13,569 nt of DNA from 2-12-FULL-43-11 sp035655355. Its GTDB lineage: Bacteria; Patescibacteriota; Minisyncoccia; UBA6257; Colwellbacteraceae. Shown piece after piece: positions 1 through 6,764 of this stretch; the stretch's first letter is position 1; each line of letters begins with the position of its first letter. The stretch spans positions 1 through 13,569 of the forward strand of contig DASRUQ010000028.1 of the NCBI GenBank assembly GCA_035655355.1, given 5' to 3'. Both the position numbers and the translations under genes were made by a program. The notes below the pieces were generated by a model that was given only the letters and a program-made list of their open reading frames with translations, did no database searches and was not told where the DNA came from.

Positions 1-135
1 GCAGGAGTGCGTTTCCTCGTTCCGAAAAGAGAATTTAATGCCGATAACGCCGCTATGATAGCCACCTCCATCTACATCAATCACCTTAAGAAAAAGAAAT
101 ACCGCCTCGTCGCCCAAGCTAACTTAAGTATGTAG
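1..135 (+). CDS. tsaD: TsaD C-terminal fragment (tRNA threonylcarbamoyladenosine synthase subunit), 5'-truncated by window edge
   Basis: Frame 1 is open from base 1 to a TAG at 133-135 and gives 44 residues. They include the motif DNAAMIA at residues 15-21, preceded by a hydrophobic-Pro stretch (FLVPKREF). This is the conserved C-terminal signature of the TsaD/Kae1/YgjD family, whose metal-binding Asp lies in the DNAAM motif. TsaD transfers the threonylcarbamoyl group to A37 of ANN-decoding tRNAs in the cytoplasm, working with TsaB and TsaE. The last 15 or so residues are basic and unconserved, as is usual for the tail. The gene converges on rpiB with only 12 bp between the stop codons, and no clear terminator is seen there. 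The N-terminal part lies outside the window, so intactness cannot be judged. Confidence 0.85.
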   Translation, partial: AGVRFLVPKREFNADNAAMIATSIYINHLKKKKYRLVAQANLSM

Positions 136-147
136 AAAAGAAGTGGA

Positions 148-600
148 TTAGGGATTCTCTGCTCCTAAATCTCTCATTTCACTCAACCTTCGGGTGTGCT
201 TTTCCGTATTGGAGAACGGTGTCTGTAGCCAAGTGCTTACTATCCTTTTTAACCCCTCCTCATCAACATACTCTGCCGGAAGAGAGAGGATATTAACGTC
301 GTCATCTTGCCTAGCTGCATAAGCCTGGTCGGGAGAAAAACACAGAGATGACCTTATCCCTTTAAACTTGTTGGCTACCACGTCTACACCCACGCCGCTC
401 CCGCACAGCAAAATACCTTTGCTATCCAAGTCGGCAGAAACTTTTTTGACTACCGCAATCGCAAAACTAGGATAATCGTCGTTTTCGTCGTAGTGGTCAT
501 TACCCAAGTCACGTACATCATAAGCAGACTCTGCCAGATGTTTCTTTAGAGCCTCTTTAGCGGCAAACCCCCTGTGATCTGAAGCGATATAAATAGTCAT
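148..600 (-). CDS. rpiB: Ribose-5-phosphate isomerase B (RpiB/LacA family)
   Basis: 150 residues, normal length for RpiB. It interconverts ribose-5-phosphate and ribulose-5-phosphate in the non-oxidative pentose phosphate pathway. The N-terminal ASDHRGF (6-12), the DYP (42-44), the CGSGVG loop with catalytic-type Cys66, the ANKFKGIR stretch (76-83) and the phosphate-binding H135/R137/R138 region all match the family. The numbering matches E. coli RpiB, but the position of E. coli His99 (ARQHND-type motif) is Asp here (RQDDDVN, 97-103), and the following Asn is also Asp. Substrate preference or mechanism may therefore differ. It is the last gene of the gapdh operon: its ATG overlaps the stop of the membrane protein gene by 1 nt (TAATG), with an AAGGT sequence about 7 nt upstream as a possible weak RBS. 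Confidence 0.9.
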   Translation of the reverse strand: MTIYIASDHRGFAAKEALKKHLAESAYDVRDLGNDHYDENDDYPSFAIAVVKKVSADLDSKGILLCGSGVGVDVVANKFKGIRSSLCFSPDQAYAARQDDDVNILSLPAEYVDEEGLKRIVSTWLQTPFSNTEKHTRRLSEMRDLGAENP

Positions 601-1334
601 TATTTGACCTTTTTAAGGCTTTCGTAAAGATAATATCCAAAAATAATAACAAATATAGGGCAGATAATATAAACCCAGAAAAGCCATAAAGTCAGGACTG
701 TTACTGTCACCAAGAAGTACGGGTACCCCGCGAAAATCTTGAACGAGGCTTCAATAACGGCCACCAGTATAACAATCAGAAATAAACTCAAATTCACCAG
801 GAGTAAACTCAGTAATCTCCAAGCAATCTTACCCCAGTGCCCCCGCGCGTACTCTTTTGATTTCATAAAAGCCTTGAAGATAGAAACATCTTCAATGACA
901 AAAATTATCGGAGTCAGGAAAAACCAAACAGTTAAAACTATGCCTGGTATAACAAGCAAGGCGTAACCCAACCCCAGCACTATTACCCAAGCAATCGCGA
1001 GCGCCACCAGACCCAGAATTTTTTTCCAACTATTAAATGCGTGCTTATAAAGAGGTGGAAAATCGCGAATACTTGTTTTGCCTTGATGTAAGGAAAGTAT
1101 TACCGCGAAGCTGTCCAGGAAAAGAATGAAATAAAAAAATACTGAAAGACAGAAACCAACTATGGCATAAACTAGAGAATCTGCCCCGAGGGTGATATCA
1201 ATAAATTTCATCATCGTAGAAGCGATAATCAAGAAGAATACCGTGGCCAGAACTATACCAGTGTAAAGCAAAGCTGATCGTGAGAGAGTACTTACGGTCT
1301 TACTTAATAATTCCTTAGCGCTGATTATATTCAT
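600..1334 (-). CDS. Six-TM integral membrane protein, YciC/DUF975/GPDPase-membrane-domain-like
   Basis: 244 residues, dominated by about six hydrophobic segments: roughly 20-42, 52-78, 108-127, 128-150, 170-197 and 205-235. The central part has a Pro-Gly turn inside a membrane hairpin (LLVIPGIVLTVWFFLTPIIF, 126-145), followed by an amphipathic segment containing an SKEYARGHWGKI-type stretch. That arrangement, PGI hairpin followed by a Ser/Lys...RGHW motif, is typical of the YciC/DUF975 and glycerophosphodiester phosphodiesterase membrane-domain families. The function of these families is poorly known, and no catalytic domain is attached here. The gene starts 7 nt after the gapdh stop without a visible Shine-Dalgarno and overlaps rpiB by 1 nt, so it is cotranscribed with two sugar-phosphate enzymes. 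The family assignment is by pattern and is moderately sure; membrane topology is surer. Confidence 0.75.
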   Translation of the reverse strand: MNIISAKELLSKTVSTLSRSALLYTGIVLATVFFLIIASTMMKFIDITLGADSLVYAIVGFCLSVFFYFILFLDSFAVILSLHQGKTSIRDFPPLYKHAFNSWKKILGLVALAIAWVIVLGLGYALLVIPGIVLTVWFFLTPIIFVIEDVSIFKAFMKSKEYARGHWGKIAWRLLSLLLVNLSLFLIVILVAVIEASFKIFAGYPYFLVTVTVLTLWLFWVYIICPIFVIIFGYYLYESLKKVK

Positions 1335-1341
1335 ATTTAGT

Positions 1342-2358
1342 TTAAGCCAGCAACGCCAAATTCTGGATGTGTTTAACCAGAGTTGAACAATATCCCCATT
1401 CGTTATCGTACCAAGAAAGCACTTTAACTAAATCTCCGCCCACCACTTTAGTGAACTTAAGGTCAGCAATGGCTCCATAAGATTCCCCTATTATGTCCGA
1501 CGAAACCAACTGGTCTTCCGTTACGGCCAATATCCCTTTCCATCTCGGGCTCTCGGCGGCGGCCTTCAAAATGGAATTAACTTCTTCTACGGTAGTCTTC
1601 CTCTTAGCCACAAAAGTAATATCGGCAATGGAACCGGCGGGTACCGGCACGCGGATAGCGATACCGTCAAATTTGCCTTCTAATTCTTTTATAGCTCTGG
1701 TAACCGCGATAGCCGCTCCGGTGGTGGAGGGAACTATATTCTGCGCCGCCGCCCTGCCTCGCCTAAAATCACTTCCTTTAGTAGGACCGTCAACTAAATT
1801 CTGAGTAGCGGTGTAACCGTGAACTGTATTTAAAACGGCTTTCTCTATGCCAATAGCTTCATTAAGAACCGCTATGACGGGGGAAGCGGCGTTAGTGGTA
1901 CAACTTCCGTTAGAAGTCAGTACTACGCCTTTAGCTTCTTCTGGATTAACTCCCATCAAAACAGTTTTTCCTTCAGTACCATCAGGATCTTTGGCTGGAG
2001 CAGTGATAACTACCCGCTTGGCGCCGGCAGCCAGGTGCGGCTTAGCCGACTCAAAAGATTCAAAAATTCCCGTTGCTTCAATAACTACATCCACTCCCAA
2101 AACTCCCCAGGGCAATTGGGACGGATCTTTAATCTGGACAACCTTAATAAGTTTACCGTCTACAACCAGATTGCCGTTATCCGTCTTAACGTCTTTGTTA
2201 TACCTGCCGTAAACCGTGTCGTATTTTAAGAGATAGGCAAGATCTTCTATGTCACCGAGATCGTTAATGGCGACGATTTCCATATCCGGCATCCCGAATG
2301 CCTGTCTGAAGAAAAGTCTTCCTATCCTTCCGAATCCATTTATAGCTACCTTTGTCAT
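1342..2358 (-). CDS. gap: Glyceraldehyde-3-phosphate dehydrogenase (type I)
   Basis: 338 residues, full length. It oxidises glyceraldehyde-3-phosphate to 1,3-bisphosphoglycerate in glycolysis. The Rossmann motif NGFGRIGR is at 7-14. Asp33 (IND) at the end of the second strand favours NAD over NADP. The catalytic motif SNGSCTTNAASP carries Cys153 (most homologues have SNASCTTN), and the catalytic His is His180 in HGYTATQ. The phosphate-binding STTGAA (211-216), the RVPVPAGS loop and the C-terminal SWYDNEWGY (315-323) are all present. It is the first gene of a three-gene operon with the membrane protein and rpiB. The ATG at 2358 lies 6 nt downstream of a consensus TATAAT, so the start is probably leaderless and the assignment is firm. 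Confidence 0.97.
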   Translation of the reverse strand: MTKVAINGFGRIGRLFFRQAFGMPDMEIVAINDLGDIEDLAYLLKYDTVYGRYNKDVKTDNGNLVVDGKLIKVVQIKDPSQLPWGVLGVDVVIEATGIFESFESAKPHLAAGAKRVVITAPAKDPDGTEGKTVLMGVNPEEAKGVVLTSNGSCTTNAASPVIAVLNEAIGIEKAVLNTVHGYTATQNLVDGPTKGSDFRRGRAAAQNIVPSTTGAAIAVTRAIKELEGKFDGIAIRVPVPAGSIADITFVAKRKTTVEEVNSILKAAAESPRWKGILAVTEDQLVSSDIIGESYGAIADLKFTKVVGGDLVKVLSWYDNEWGYCSTLVKHIQNLALLA

Positions 2359-2364
2359 AACTTA

Positions 2365-2393
2365 ATTATAATTCCTAGCGAGCTTAAGAGCAA
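2365..2393 (-). promoter_or_regulatory. gap operon promoter, leaderless type
   Basis: On the minus strand there is a TTGCTC -35-like hexamer (2388-2393), a 17-nt spacer and a perfect TATAAT -10 (2365-2370). The ATG of gap follows after only 6 nt, so transcription starting 6-7 nt after the -10 would begin at or next to the start codon. There is no Shine-Dalgarno. The -35 matches the consensus in only half its positions. Confidence 0.75.
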
Positions 2394-2403
2394 AAGGATA
2401 AGC

Positions 2404-2437
2404 ATACACTTTTGTTCGGAGCGAACGACGGAAGTAT
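2404..2437 (-). terminator. Possible weak hairpin terminator after the DUF192 gene
   Basis: A GTTCG-GAG-CGAAC hairpin (2414-2426), with possible outer ACTT/AAGT pairing, lies 6 nt past the DUF192 stop and before the gap promoter. On the minus strand it is followed by a pyrimidine-rich but not U-only stretch, so termination strength is doubtful. It may only be a spacer hairpin. Confidence 0.25.
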
Positions 2438-2442
2438 ATGAG

Positions 2443-2904
2443 CTAAGGGCGAATATATATAAATTTAACCTCATCTCCAACTTTGACCCCCAAGCCCTGG
2501 GCGGTGCCGGCGTTAATCTCCAGCACTTTATCCGAAGACAAGTCAGGGTAAAAAGACGAAGGGTAGGTATCCGGCCCAACATTCGGAGCAATAGTCGTGA
2601 TTTTATCGCCCTCTATCCAAATGATGTCTATAGGGAAATTCATATCCTTCATCCAGAATCCATAATTGCCTGATTCTCCGAATAAAAATATCATCCCCTC
2701 GTCATCCGCTAACGGAGCATGCCCAGAAAGGCCCTTGGCGCGGCTCATCATGGTATTCGCCACCTCCACCCGAAATTCCTTCCCGCCCAAAACTACTTTA
2801 GCAGGCTTCTCTTTGACCGTTAGAAAATATCCAAGCATAAGACTAATTATCAGTATGACAACTGCGGCTCCCGACCACAATACCGTTTGGTGAGTGAGCT
2901 TCAT
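2443..2904 (-). CDS. Membrane-anchored DUF192 protein
   Basis: 153 residues. Residues 8-29 form a single N-terminal hydrophobic segment, either an uncleaved anchor or a signal peptide without an obvious cleavage site. The rest is a DUF192 domain with its usual landmarks: EVANTMMSRAKGL (47-59), DDEGMIFLF (67-75), the FWMKDMNFPIDIIWI core (83-97) and the closing KVLEINAGTAQGLGVKVGDEV (126-146). DUF192 proteins are small beta-rich domains found exported or anchored in many bacteria; their function is not established. The start ATG overlaps the stop of the upstream rRNA/tRNA methyltransferase gene by 4 nt (ATGA), so the two are translationally coupled. The preceding AAGAAGAA is at most a weak ribosome-binding site. 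Confidence 0.88.
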   Translation of the reverse strand: MKLTHQTVLWSGAAVVILIISLMLGYFLTVKEKPAKVVLGGKEFRVEVANTMMSRAKGLSGHAPLADDEGMIFLFGESGNYGFWMKDMNFPIDIIWIEGDKITTIAPNVGPDTYPSSFYPDLSSDKVLEINAGTAQGLGVKVGDEVKFIYIRP

Positions 2905-3389
2905 TTCTTCTTGCTTAATTTTTTAGCCGCCACGTTCATCCGGTAGGCCGCTATCCCGAAAGCCACCGAGACATTTAAAGATTCCTTGGCGCCCAACATA
3001 GGTATCTCCAATATTTTATCAGCTCTCTGTAAAACAGATGGCGGCAACCCCTTAACCTCGTTCCCCACTACCAGGCAAGATTTTTCCGGAAAATTTATCT
3101 GTTTATAGTAAGGCATCGATTCTTTAGATTGTTCTAAGGCAAAAATTTTATAACCGTCCTTTTTAAGGTTATCTATAAGAGTTGCGGTTGATTTAACCTT
3201 CTCCCATAAAATATATTTCTCGGCTCCCAGAGAAACTTTAGTGAGCTGCTGGCGAACTCTAGAGAATTCATCAACTGGCTTGGGTGTTATACCGGCAAGA
3301 TATATTTTCTCAAAGCCAGCCCCGTCGGCAGTCCGGAAAATAGATCCTACATTATGAAGACTTCTGATATTGTGGAGAATAACAACCAT
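2901..3389 (-). CDS. SpoU/TrmH-family RNA 2'-O-methyltransferase
   Basis: 162 residues, a minimal SPOUT domain without the N-terminal substrate-binding domain seen in RlmB. It is predicted to methylate a ribose 2'-OH in tRNA or rRNA using S-adenosylmethionine bound in a trefoil knot. Motif 1 is NIRSLHNVGSIFRTADGAG (7-25) with the conserved Asn and Arg; motif 2 is LVVGNEVKGLPPSVLQRADK (105-124); motif 3 is ESLNVSVAFGIAAYR (136-150). The C-terminus is Lys-rich. The exact target cannot be read from the sequence: TrmH and TrmL are both possible. It is the first gene of the unit with the DUF192 gene and diverges from valS with 48 bp between the starts; I see no convincing -10 for this direction in that AT-rich gap. 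Confidence 0.88.
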   Translation of the reverse strand: MVVILHNIRSLHNVGSIFRTADGAGFEKIYLAGITPKPVDEFSRVRQQLTKVSLGAEKYILWEKVKSTATLIDNLKKDGYKIFALEQSKESMPYYKQINFPEKSCLVVGNEVKGLPPSVLQRADKILEIPMLGAKESLNVSVAFGIAAYRMNVAAKKLSKKK

Positions 3390-3405
3390 TTCAAGAGTTT
3401 GAAAA

Positions 3406-3435
3406 TTGAAAATTACGTCTTATTTAGAGTAACAT
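3406..3435 (+). promoter_or_regulatory. Candidate valS promoter
   Basis: TTGAAA (3406-3411), an 18-nt spacer and TAACAT (3430-3435, 4 of 6 to consensus). The -10 ends 2 nt before the ATG at 3438 and 8 nt before the in-frame ATG at 3444. If this promoter is real, the leaderless start would be 3444, in line with the other genes in the window. Confidence 0.4.
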
Positions 3436-3437
3436 AA

Positions 3438-5633
3438 ATGAGTATGGATACCCGTTTTGATCACTCTAAGAGCGAAGAGAAGATTTATGGCCAATGGGAA
3501 AAGTCCGGATTCTTTGATCCGGATGTTTGTATTAAAAAAGGGATCACCAAAAAATCAGCCAAATCTTTCTCCATAGTTCTCCCCCCGCCTAACGTTACCG
3601 GCACCCTCCATATGGGCCACGCCGTTATGTTGGCCATCCAGGACATCATGGTCCGCTTTGCCAGAATGAAGGGGCTTAGGACTCTTTGGGTTCCGGGAAC
3701 GGATTCGGCGGCGCTGGCCACCCAAACCAAAGTGGAAGAAATCCTTTATAAGAAAGAAAATAAGACTAGGCATGATATCGGGCGCGAAGAACTTTTAAAA
3801 CGGATTGAAATCTTCACCGACGAGAGTAAAAGCACCATTATCAACCAGACAAGGAAAATGGGTTCGTCTCTGGACTGGACCCGTTATGCCTACACTATGG
3901 ACGAAATCCGCTATCGGGCCGTTATGGAAGCTTTTGTCAGAATGTATAAAGTTGGCCTGATTTACAGAGGGAATCGCATTGTGAACTGGGACCCTAAAAT
4001 GCAAACTACGGTTTCCGACGATGAAATAGAATACGTTGAAAAGAAAGACCCTTTTTATTACATCCAGTACGGACCTTTCGTTATCGGCACGGTTCGCCCC
4101 GAAACTAAATTCGGCGATAAATATGTTGTCATACATCCGGAGGACAAACGTTATAAGAAGTATAAGCACGGTGACAAGCTCGAGCTTGAATGGATTAACG
4201 GCCCAATAGTAGCCACTATTATTAAAGATAAGGCGAGTGATATGTCTTTCGGCAGCGGCGTGATGACTATCACCCCGGCTCACTCTCTGGTGGACTTTGA
4301 AATAGCCCAACGTCACGGCTTGGACGTAGAGCGCATCATAGACGACCGGGGCATCCTTTTAGACATAGCCGGGGAGTTCACGGGCCAGCACATCAAAAAA
4401 GCGAGGCCGGCTATCATTGAAAAACTTAAACAAAAGGGGCTCCTGGTTAAGATTAATGAAAATTATGTTCACAATGTGGCCACCAACAGCCGTGGCGGAG
4501 GAATTATAGAACCGCAGATTAAAAAACAGTGGTTTGTGGATGTTAATAAGGAGTTTGTCATTCCCCGCTCCAAAATCCCCGGCATCAAATCCAAATCAAA
4601 GACAACTTTAAAGAAAATAATGAAAGCGGCTGTGCAATATGGCGGTGTGGAAATCCTTCCTCAGAGATTTAATAAGATTTATTATCACTGGATAGAAAAT
4701 CTTCGTGACTGGTGTATATCCAGACAAATCTGGTTCGGTCATAAAATTCCCGTCTGGTACCGGCCCAAGGCCGGTCAGTCTGGGGCTGACCAGGAAATAT
4801 ATTGCGGGATTGAAGCTCCAACCGGTAATGGTTGGATTCAAGACCCCGATACCCTAGACACCTGGTTTTCCTCCGGCCTGTGGACATTCTCTACTCTGGG
4901 TTGGCCGGAAAAAACCAAGGACCTCGCGTCTTATCATCCGACAACTGTTCTTGAAACCGGCTACGACCTTATCTTCTTTTGGGTAGCCAGAATGATTTTA
5001 ATGAGTGGCTTTCTCTTGGGAGACGTGCCATTCAAAAAAGTTTATCTCCATGGCCTGGTTCGTGATGCCCAGGGCATAAAGATGTCCAAGTCTTTGGGAA
5101 ATATTATAGATCCTCTGGATATGATTAATAAGTATGGCGCTGACGCGACCAGGCTCTCTCTGATCATTGGCGCTGGCCCAGGCAACGACAGCAGGCTTTC
5201 CGAAGACAAAGTTCGCGGGTACCGCAACTTCACGACAAAAATATGGAACGCCTCTAGATTCGTAATTATGAATTACCGTCCTTCCAAAACTAAAGTTAAA
5301 CTAACAGCTAAAGATAAGGTGTATATAAAAGAGGTTTTAGCTGTTAAGAAAAAAATAGAAGGCTACATCAGTAAATACGACTTTAACCGCGCCGGAGAAA
5401 CTAGCTACCACTATTTTTGGCACAATTTCGCCGACAAAATTATTGAAGAGTATAAGCCGCGGCTTCAGGGGCAAGACGAAGCGAGCCGTGTGGCCGCCCA
5501 AGAAACACTCCTGAGAATCCTTTCAGAATCACTTAAGTTCTTGCATCCTTTCGTACCCTTCGTCACCGAAGAAGTCTGGGGATTATTACCCCTTAAAGAG
5601 AAAGAGGGTATGCTTATAGTAGAGAAATGGTAG
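3438..5633 (+). CDS. valS: Valyl-tRNA synthetase, short form without C-terminal coiled-coil arm
   Basis: 731 residues; charges tRNA-Val in the cytoplasm. Class I signatures: PPPNVTGTLHMGHA with HMGH at 58-61, and IKMSKSLGN with KMSKS at 548-552. The inserted CP1 editing domain, about 205-330, has TVRPETKFGD, HPEDKRY and GSGVMTITPAHSLVDFE. The last stretch differs from the usual KITPAHDPNDFE: the Lys and the first Asp are replaced, while the second Asp is kept. An alpha-helical anticodon-binding domain follows and the protein ends shortly after FVTEEVWGLLP, so the C-terminal coiled-coil arm of typical 880-950-residue ValRS is missing. ATG 3438 is the longest start; in-frame ATG 3444 fits the candidate promoter better. 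The last 7 nt overlap prsW. Confidence 0.96.
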   Translation: MSMDTRFDHSKSEEKIYGQWEKSGFFDPDVCIKKGITKKSAKSFSIVLPPPNVTGTLHMGHAVMLAIQDIMVRFARMKGLRTLWVPGTDSAALATQTKVEEILYKKENKTRHDIGREELLKRIEIFTDESKSTIINQTRKMGSSLDWTRYAYTMDEIRYRAVMEAFVRMYKVGLIYRGNRIVNWDPKMQTTVSDDEIEYVEKKDPFYYIQYGPFVIGTVRPETKFGDKYVVIHPEDKRYKKYKHGDKLELEWINGPIVATIIKDKASDMSFGSGVMTITPAHSLVDFEIAQRHGLDVERIIDDRGILLDIAGEFTGQHIKKARPAIIEKLKQKGLLVKINENYVHNVATNSRGGGIIEPQIKKQWFVDVNKEFVIPRSKIPGIKSKSKTTLKKIMKAAVQYGGVEILPQRFNKIYYHWIENLRDWCISRQIWFGHKIPVWYRPKAGQSGADQEIYCGIEAPTGNGWIQDPDTLDTWFSSGLWTFSTLGWPEKTKDLASYHPTTVLETGYDLIFFWVARMILMSGFLLGDVPFKKVYLHGLVRDAQGIKMSKSLGNIIDPLDMINKYGADATRLSLIIGAGPGNDSRLSEDKVRGYRNFTTKIWNASRFVIMNYRPSKTKVKLTAKDKVYIKEVLAVKKKIEGYISKYDFNRAGETSYHYFWHNFADKIIEEYKPRLQGQDEASRVAAQETLLRILSESLKFLHPFVPFVTEEVWGLLPLKEKEGMLIVEKW

Positions 5634-6346
5634 TTTTCCAGCTCATATACGATAACGTTGTAACTATCTGGCCAGCTGTACAGCCCTCCTTAGTAACCAT
5701 CTTACTCGGATCTGTCCCGCCGATAATCTGGTTGTTCTTCTTTTTAATGGAAGACAATATTCAACCAGAACCTAAACGAATGGTCCTCAAAGTATTTTTA
5801 ACCGGCATCATGGCGGCTCTCATTGCTGCCGCCTTGGAACTTATTGTCAGGGACGCCATTCTTATGCCCGCAGGCGTAGGAGACTATAACAACATCACCT
5901 TCACCACTTTCTCCTTTATAGAAGAACTGGTTAAATTTATGGCTGTCTACATTGCCGTCAGAGGCAGTAAATACTTTGATGAACCAGTAGATTGTATGAT
6001 TTATATGATAACCGGCGCGCTGGGCTTCGCCGCTATAGAAAACACACTCTTCTTATTGCAGCAACCTAACACGAGTCTTTTTGAAGTCAGCATTGTCCGC
6101 TCTACTGGGGCAACGCTACTCCACGCCATAGCCTCCGGTTTCGTCGGTTACTATTGGGCTAAGAAAAAACTTGTGGTGGGACTTGTATTGGCGGTTGGCC
6201 TCCACACTGTCTTTAACTACGCTATTTCCCAATTAGGCTACTCCGCTGTTTATGCGACAGGTATCTTGGTTATAGCTTCCTTTTTCATTTTTCAGGATTT
6301 TGATATAATAAAAGACGAAGATGGACAACAACAAGGAATTAAATGA
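5627..6346 (+). CDS. prsW: PrsW-family intramembrane metalloprotease
   Basis: 239 residues with about seven to eight TM segments. The family landmarks are all visible: the PPIIWLFFFLMEDNIQPEPK entry segment (31-50), IEELVKF with the EExxK motif (E99, E100, K103), AIENTLFL (E138, N139), HAIASGFVGYYW (H166) and GLHTVFNY (H193). The Glu and His residues are the presumed metal ligands. B. subtilis PrsW cleaves the anti-sigma factor RsiW at site 1. No RsiW or ECF sigma factor gene is seen in this window. The DUF3298 protein near 7 kb belongs to a domain family found in the RsiV anti-sigma factor, but it lacks a sigma-binding domain, so no link is claimed. The ATG overlaps the valS end by 7 nt and the gene overlaps hsp20 by 26 nt. 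Confidence 0.92.
   Translation: MVVFQLIYDNVVTIWPAVQPSLVTILLGSVPPIIWLFFFLMEDNIQPEPKRMVLKVFLTGIMAALIAAALELIVRDAILMPAGVGDYNNITFTTFSFIEELVKFMAVYIAVRGSKYFDEPVDCMIYMITGALGFAAIENTLFLLQQPNTSLFEVSIVRSTGATLLHAIASGFVGYYWAKKKLVVGLVLAVGLHTVFNYAISQLGYSAVYATGILVIASFFIFQDFDIIKDEDGQQQGIK
6301..6309 (+). promoter_or_regulatory. Internal extended -10 promoter for hsp20
   Basis: TGATATAAT, a perfect extended -10 (TGnTATAAT), lies inside the 3' end of prsW and ends 11 nt before the hsp20 ATG. The predicted 5' leader is only 4-5 nt. No good -35 is seen, which an extended -10 can tolerate. It would let the chaperone be expressed independently of valS-prsW. Confidence 0.6.
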
Positions 6347-6701
6347 AGTAAGTGAGGAGATGGAGGGTCAGCTTACCGTTGACGTTTACCAGACTCCCGA
6401 CGAAATAATAGTGGAATCAACTATCGCCGGCGTTGATGCCGACGAAATTGATGTTAACGTAACCAGTGAAATGGTAACCATTCGCGGTGAAAGAAAAAGA
6501 GAGAATAAAGTTGAGGAGTCAGATTACTTCTACCAAGAATGTTTCTGGGGCAGATTTTCCCGCTCCATCATCCTCCCCCAGGAAATAGATCCGGATAAGG
6601 CTCATTCCACGGTTAAAAAAGGTATCCTTACCATTCACTTGCCTAAACTAAATCGCAGTAAAGGTAAGAAGATAAAAGTTAAAACCGAAGAAGAAAATTA
6701 A
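6321..6701 (+). CDS. Small heat shock protein Hsp20 (alpha-crystallin domain)
   Basis: 126 residues. A short, acidic N-terminal arm (1-16) is followed by an alpha-crystallin domain of about 90 residues: QLTVDVYQTPDEIIVESTIAG (17-37), the DADEIDVNV strand (39-47), the FWGRFSRSIILP segment and the GILTIHLPK motif near 105-113, which matches the family's G-x-L-x-[IV]-x-x-P. A Lys/Glu-rich tail follows. These proteins form oligomers that hold unfolding proteins for refolding by ATP-dependent chaperones. The start at 6321 overlaps the end of prsW by 26 nt in another frame and is supported by the extended -10 at 6301-6309. The gene ends 5 nt before a strong terminator. Confidence 0.93.
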   Translation: MDNNKELNEVSEEMEGQLTVDVYQTPDEIIVESTIAGVDADEIDVNVTSEMVTIRGERKRENKVEESDYFYQECFWGRFSRSIILPQEIDPDKAHSTVKKGILTIHLPKLNRSKGKKIKVKTEEEN

Positions 6702-6705
6702 CCTC

Positions 6706-6737
6706 AAAAACGCCCCCGCTTCTGGGGCGTTTTCTTT
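6706..6737. terminator. Strong bidirectional intrinsic terminator between hsp20 and the redox operon
   Basis: A perfect 10-bp stem AAAACGCCCC (6707-6716) / GGGGCGTTTT (6724-6733) with a 7-nt loop. On the plus strand it runs into TTTTCTTT, and on the minus strand into TTTTTG, so it can end both the valS-prsW-hsp20 transcript and the convergent DUF3298 transcript, whose stop lies 27 bp away. Confidence 0.92.
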
Positions 6738-6764
6738 GACATGTGCCAGTGGGGTATATATGTG

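Noticed and set aside
1493..2229. Plus-strand open frames across the gap gene
   Set aside because: They are antisense to a well-conserved gap gene and show no family similarity.
2355..2591. 78-codon minus-strand frame overlapping the DUF192 3' end and the gap promoter
   Set aside because: It overlaps the DUF192 coding sequence in another frame, its upper part is not protein-like, and it runs through the gap promoter.
3485..4316. Minus-strand open frames within valS
   Set aside because: They lie opposite conserved valS motifs and are explained by codon bias.
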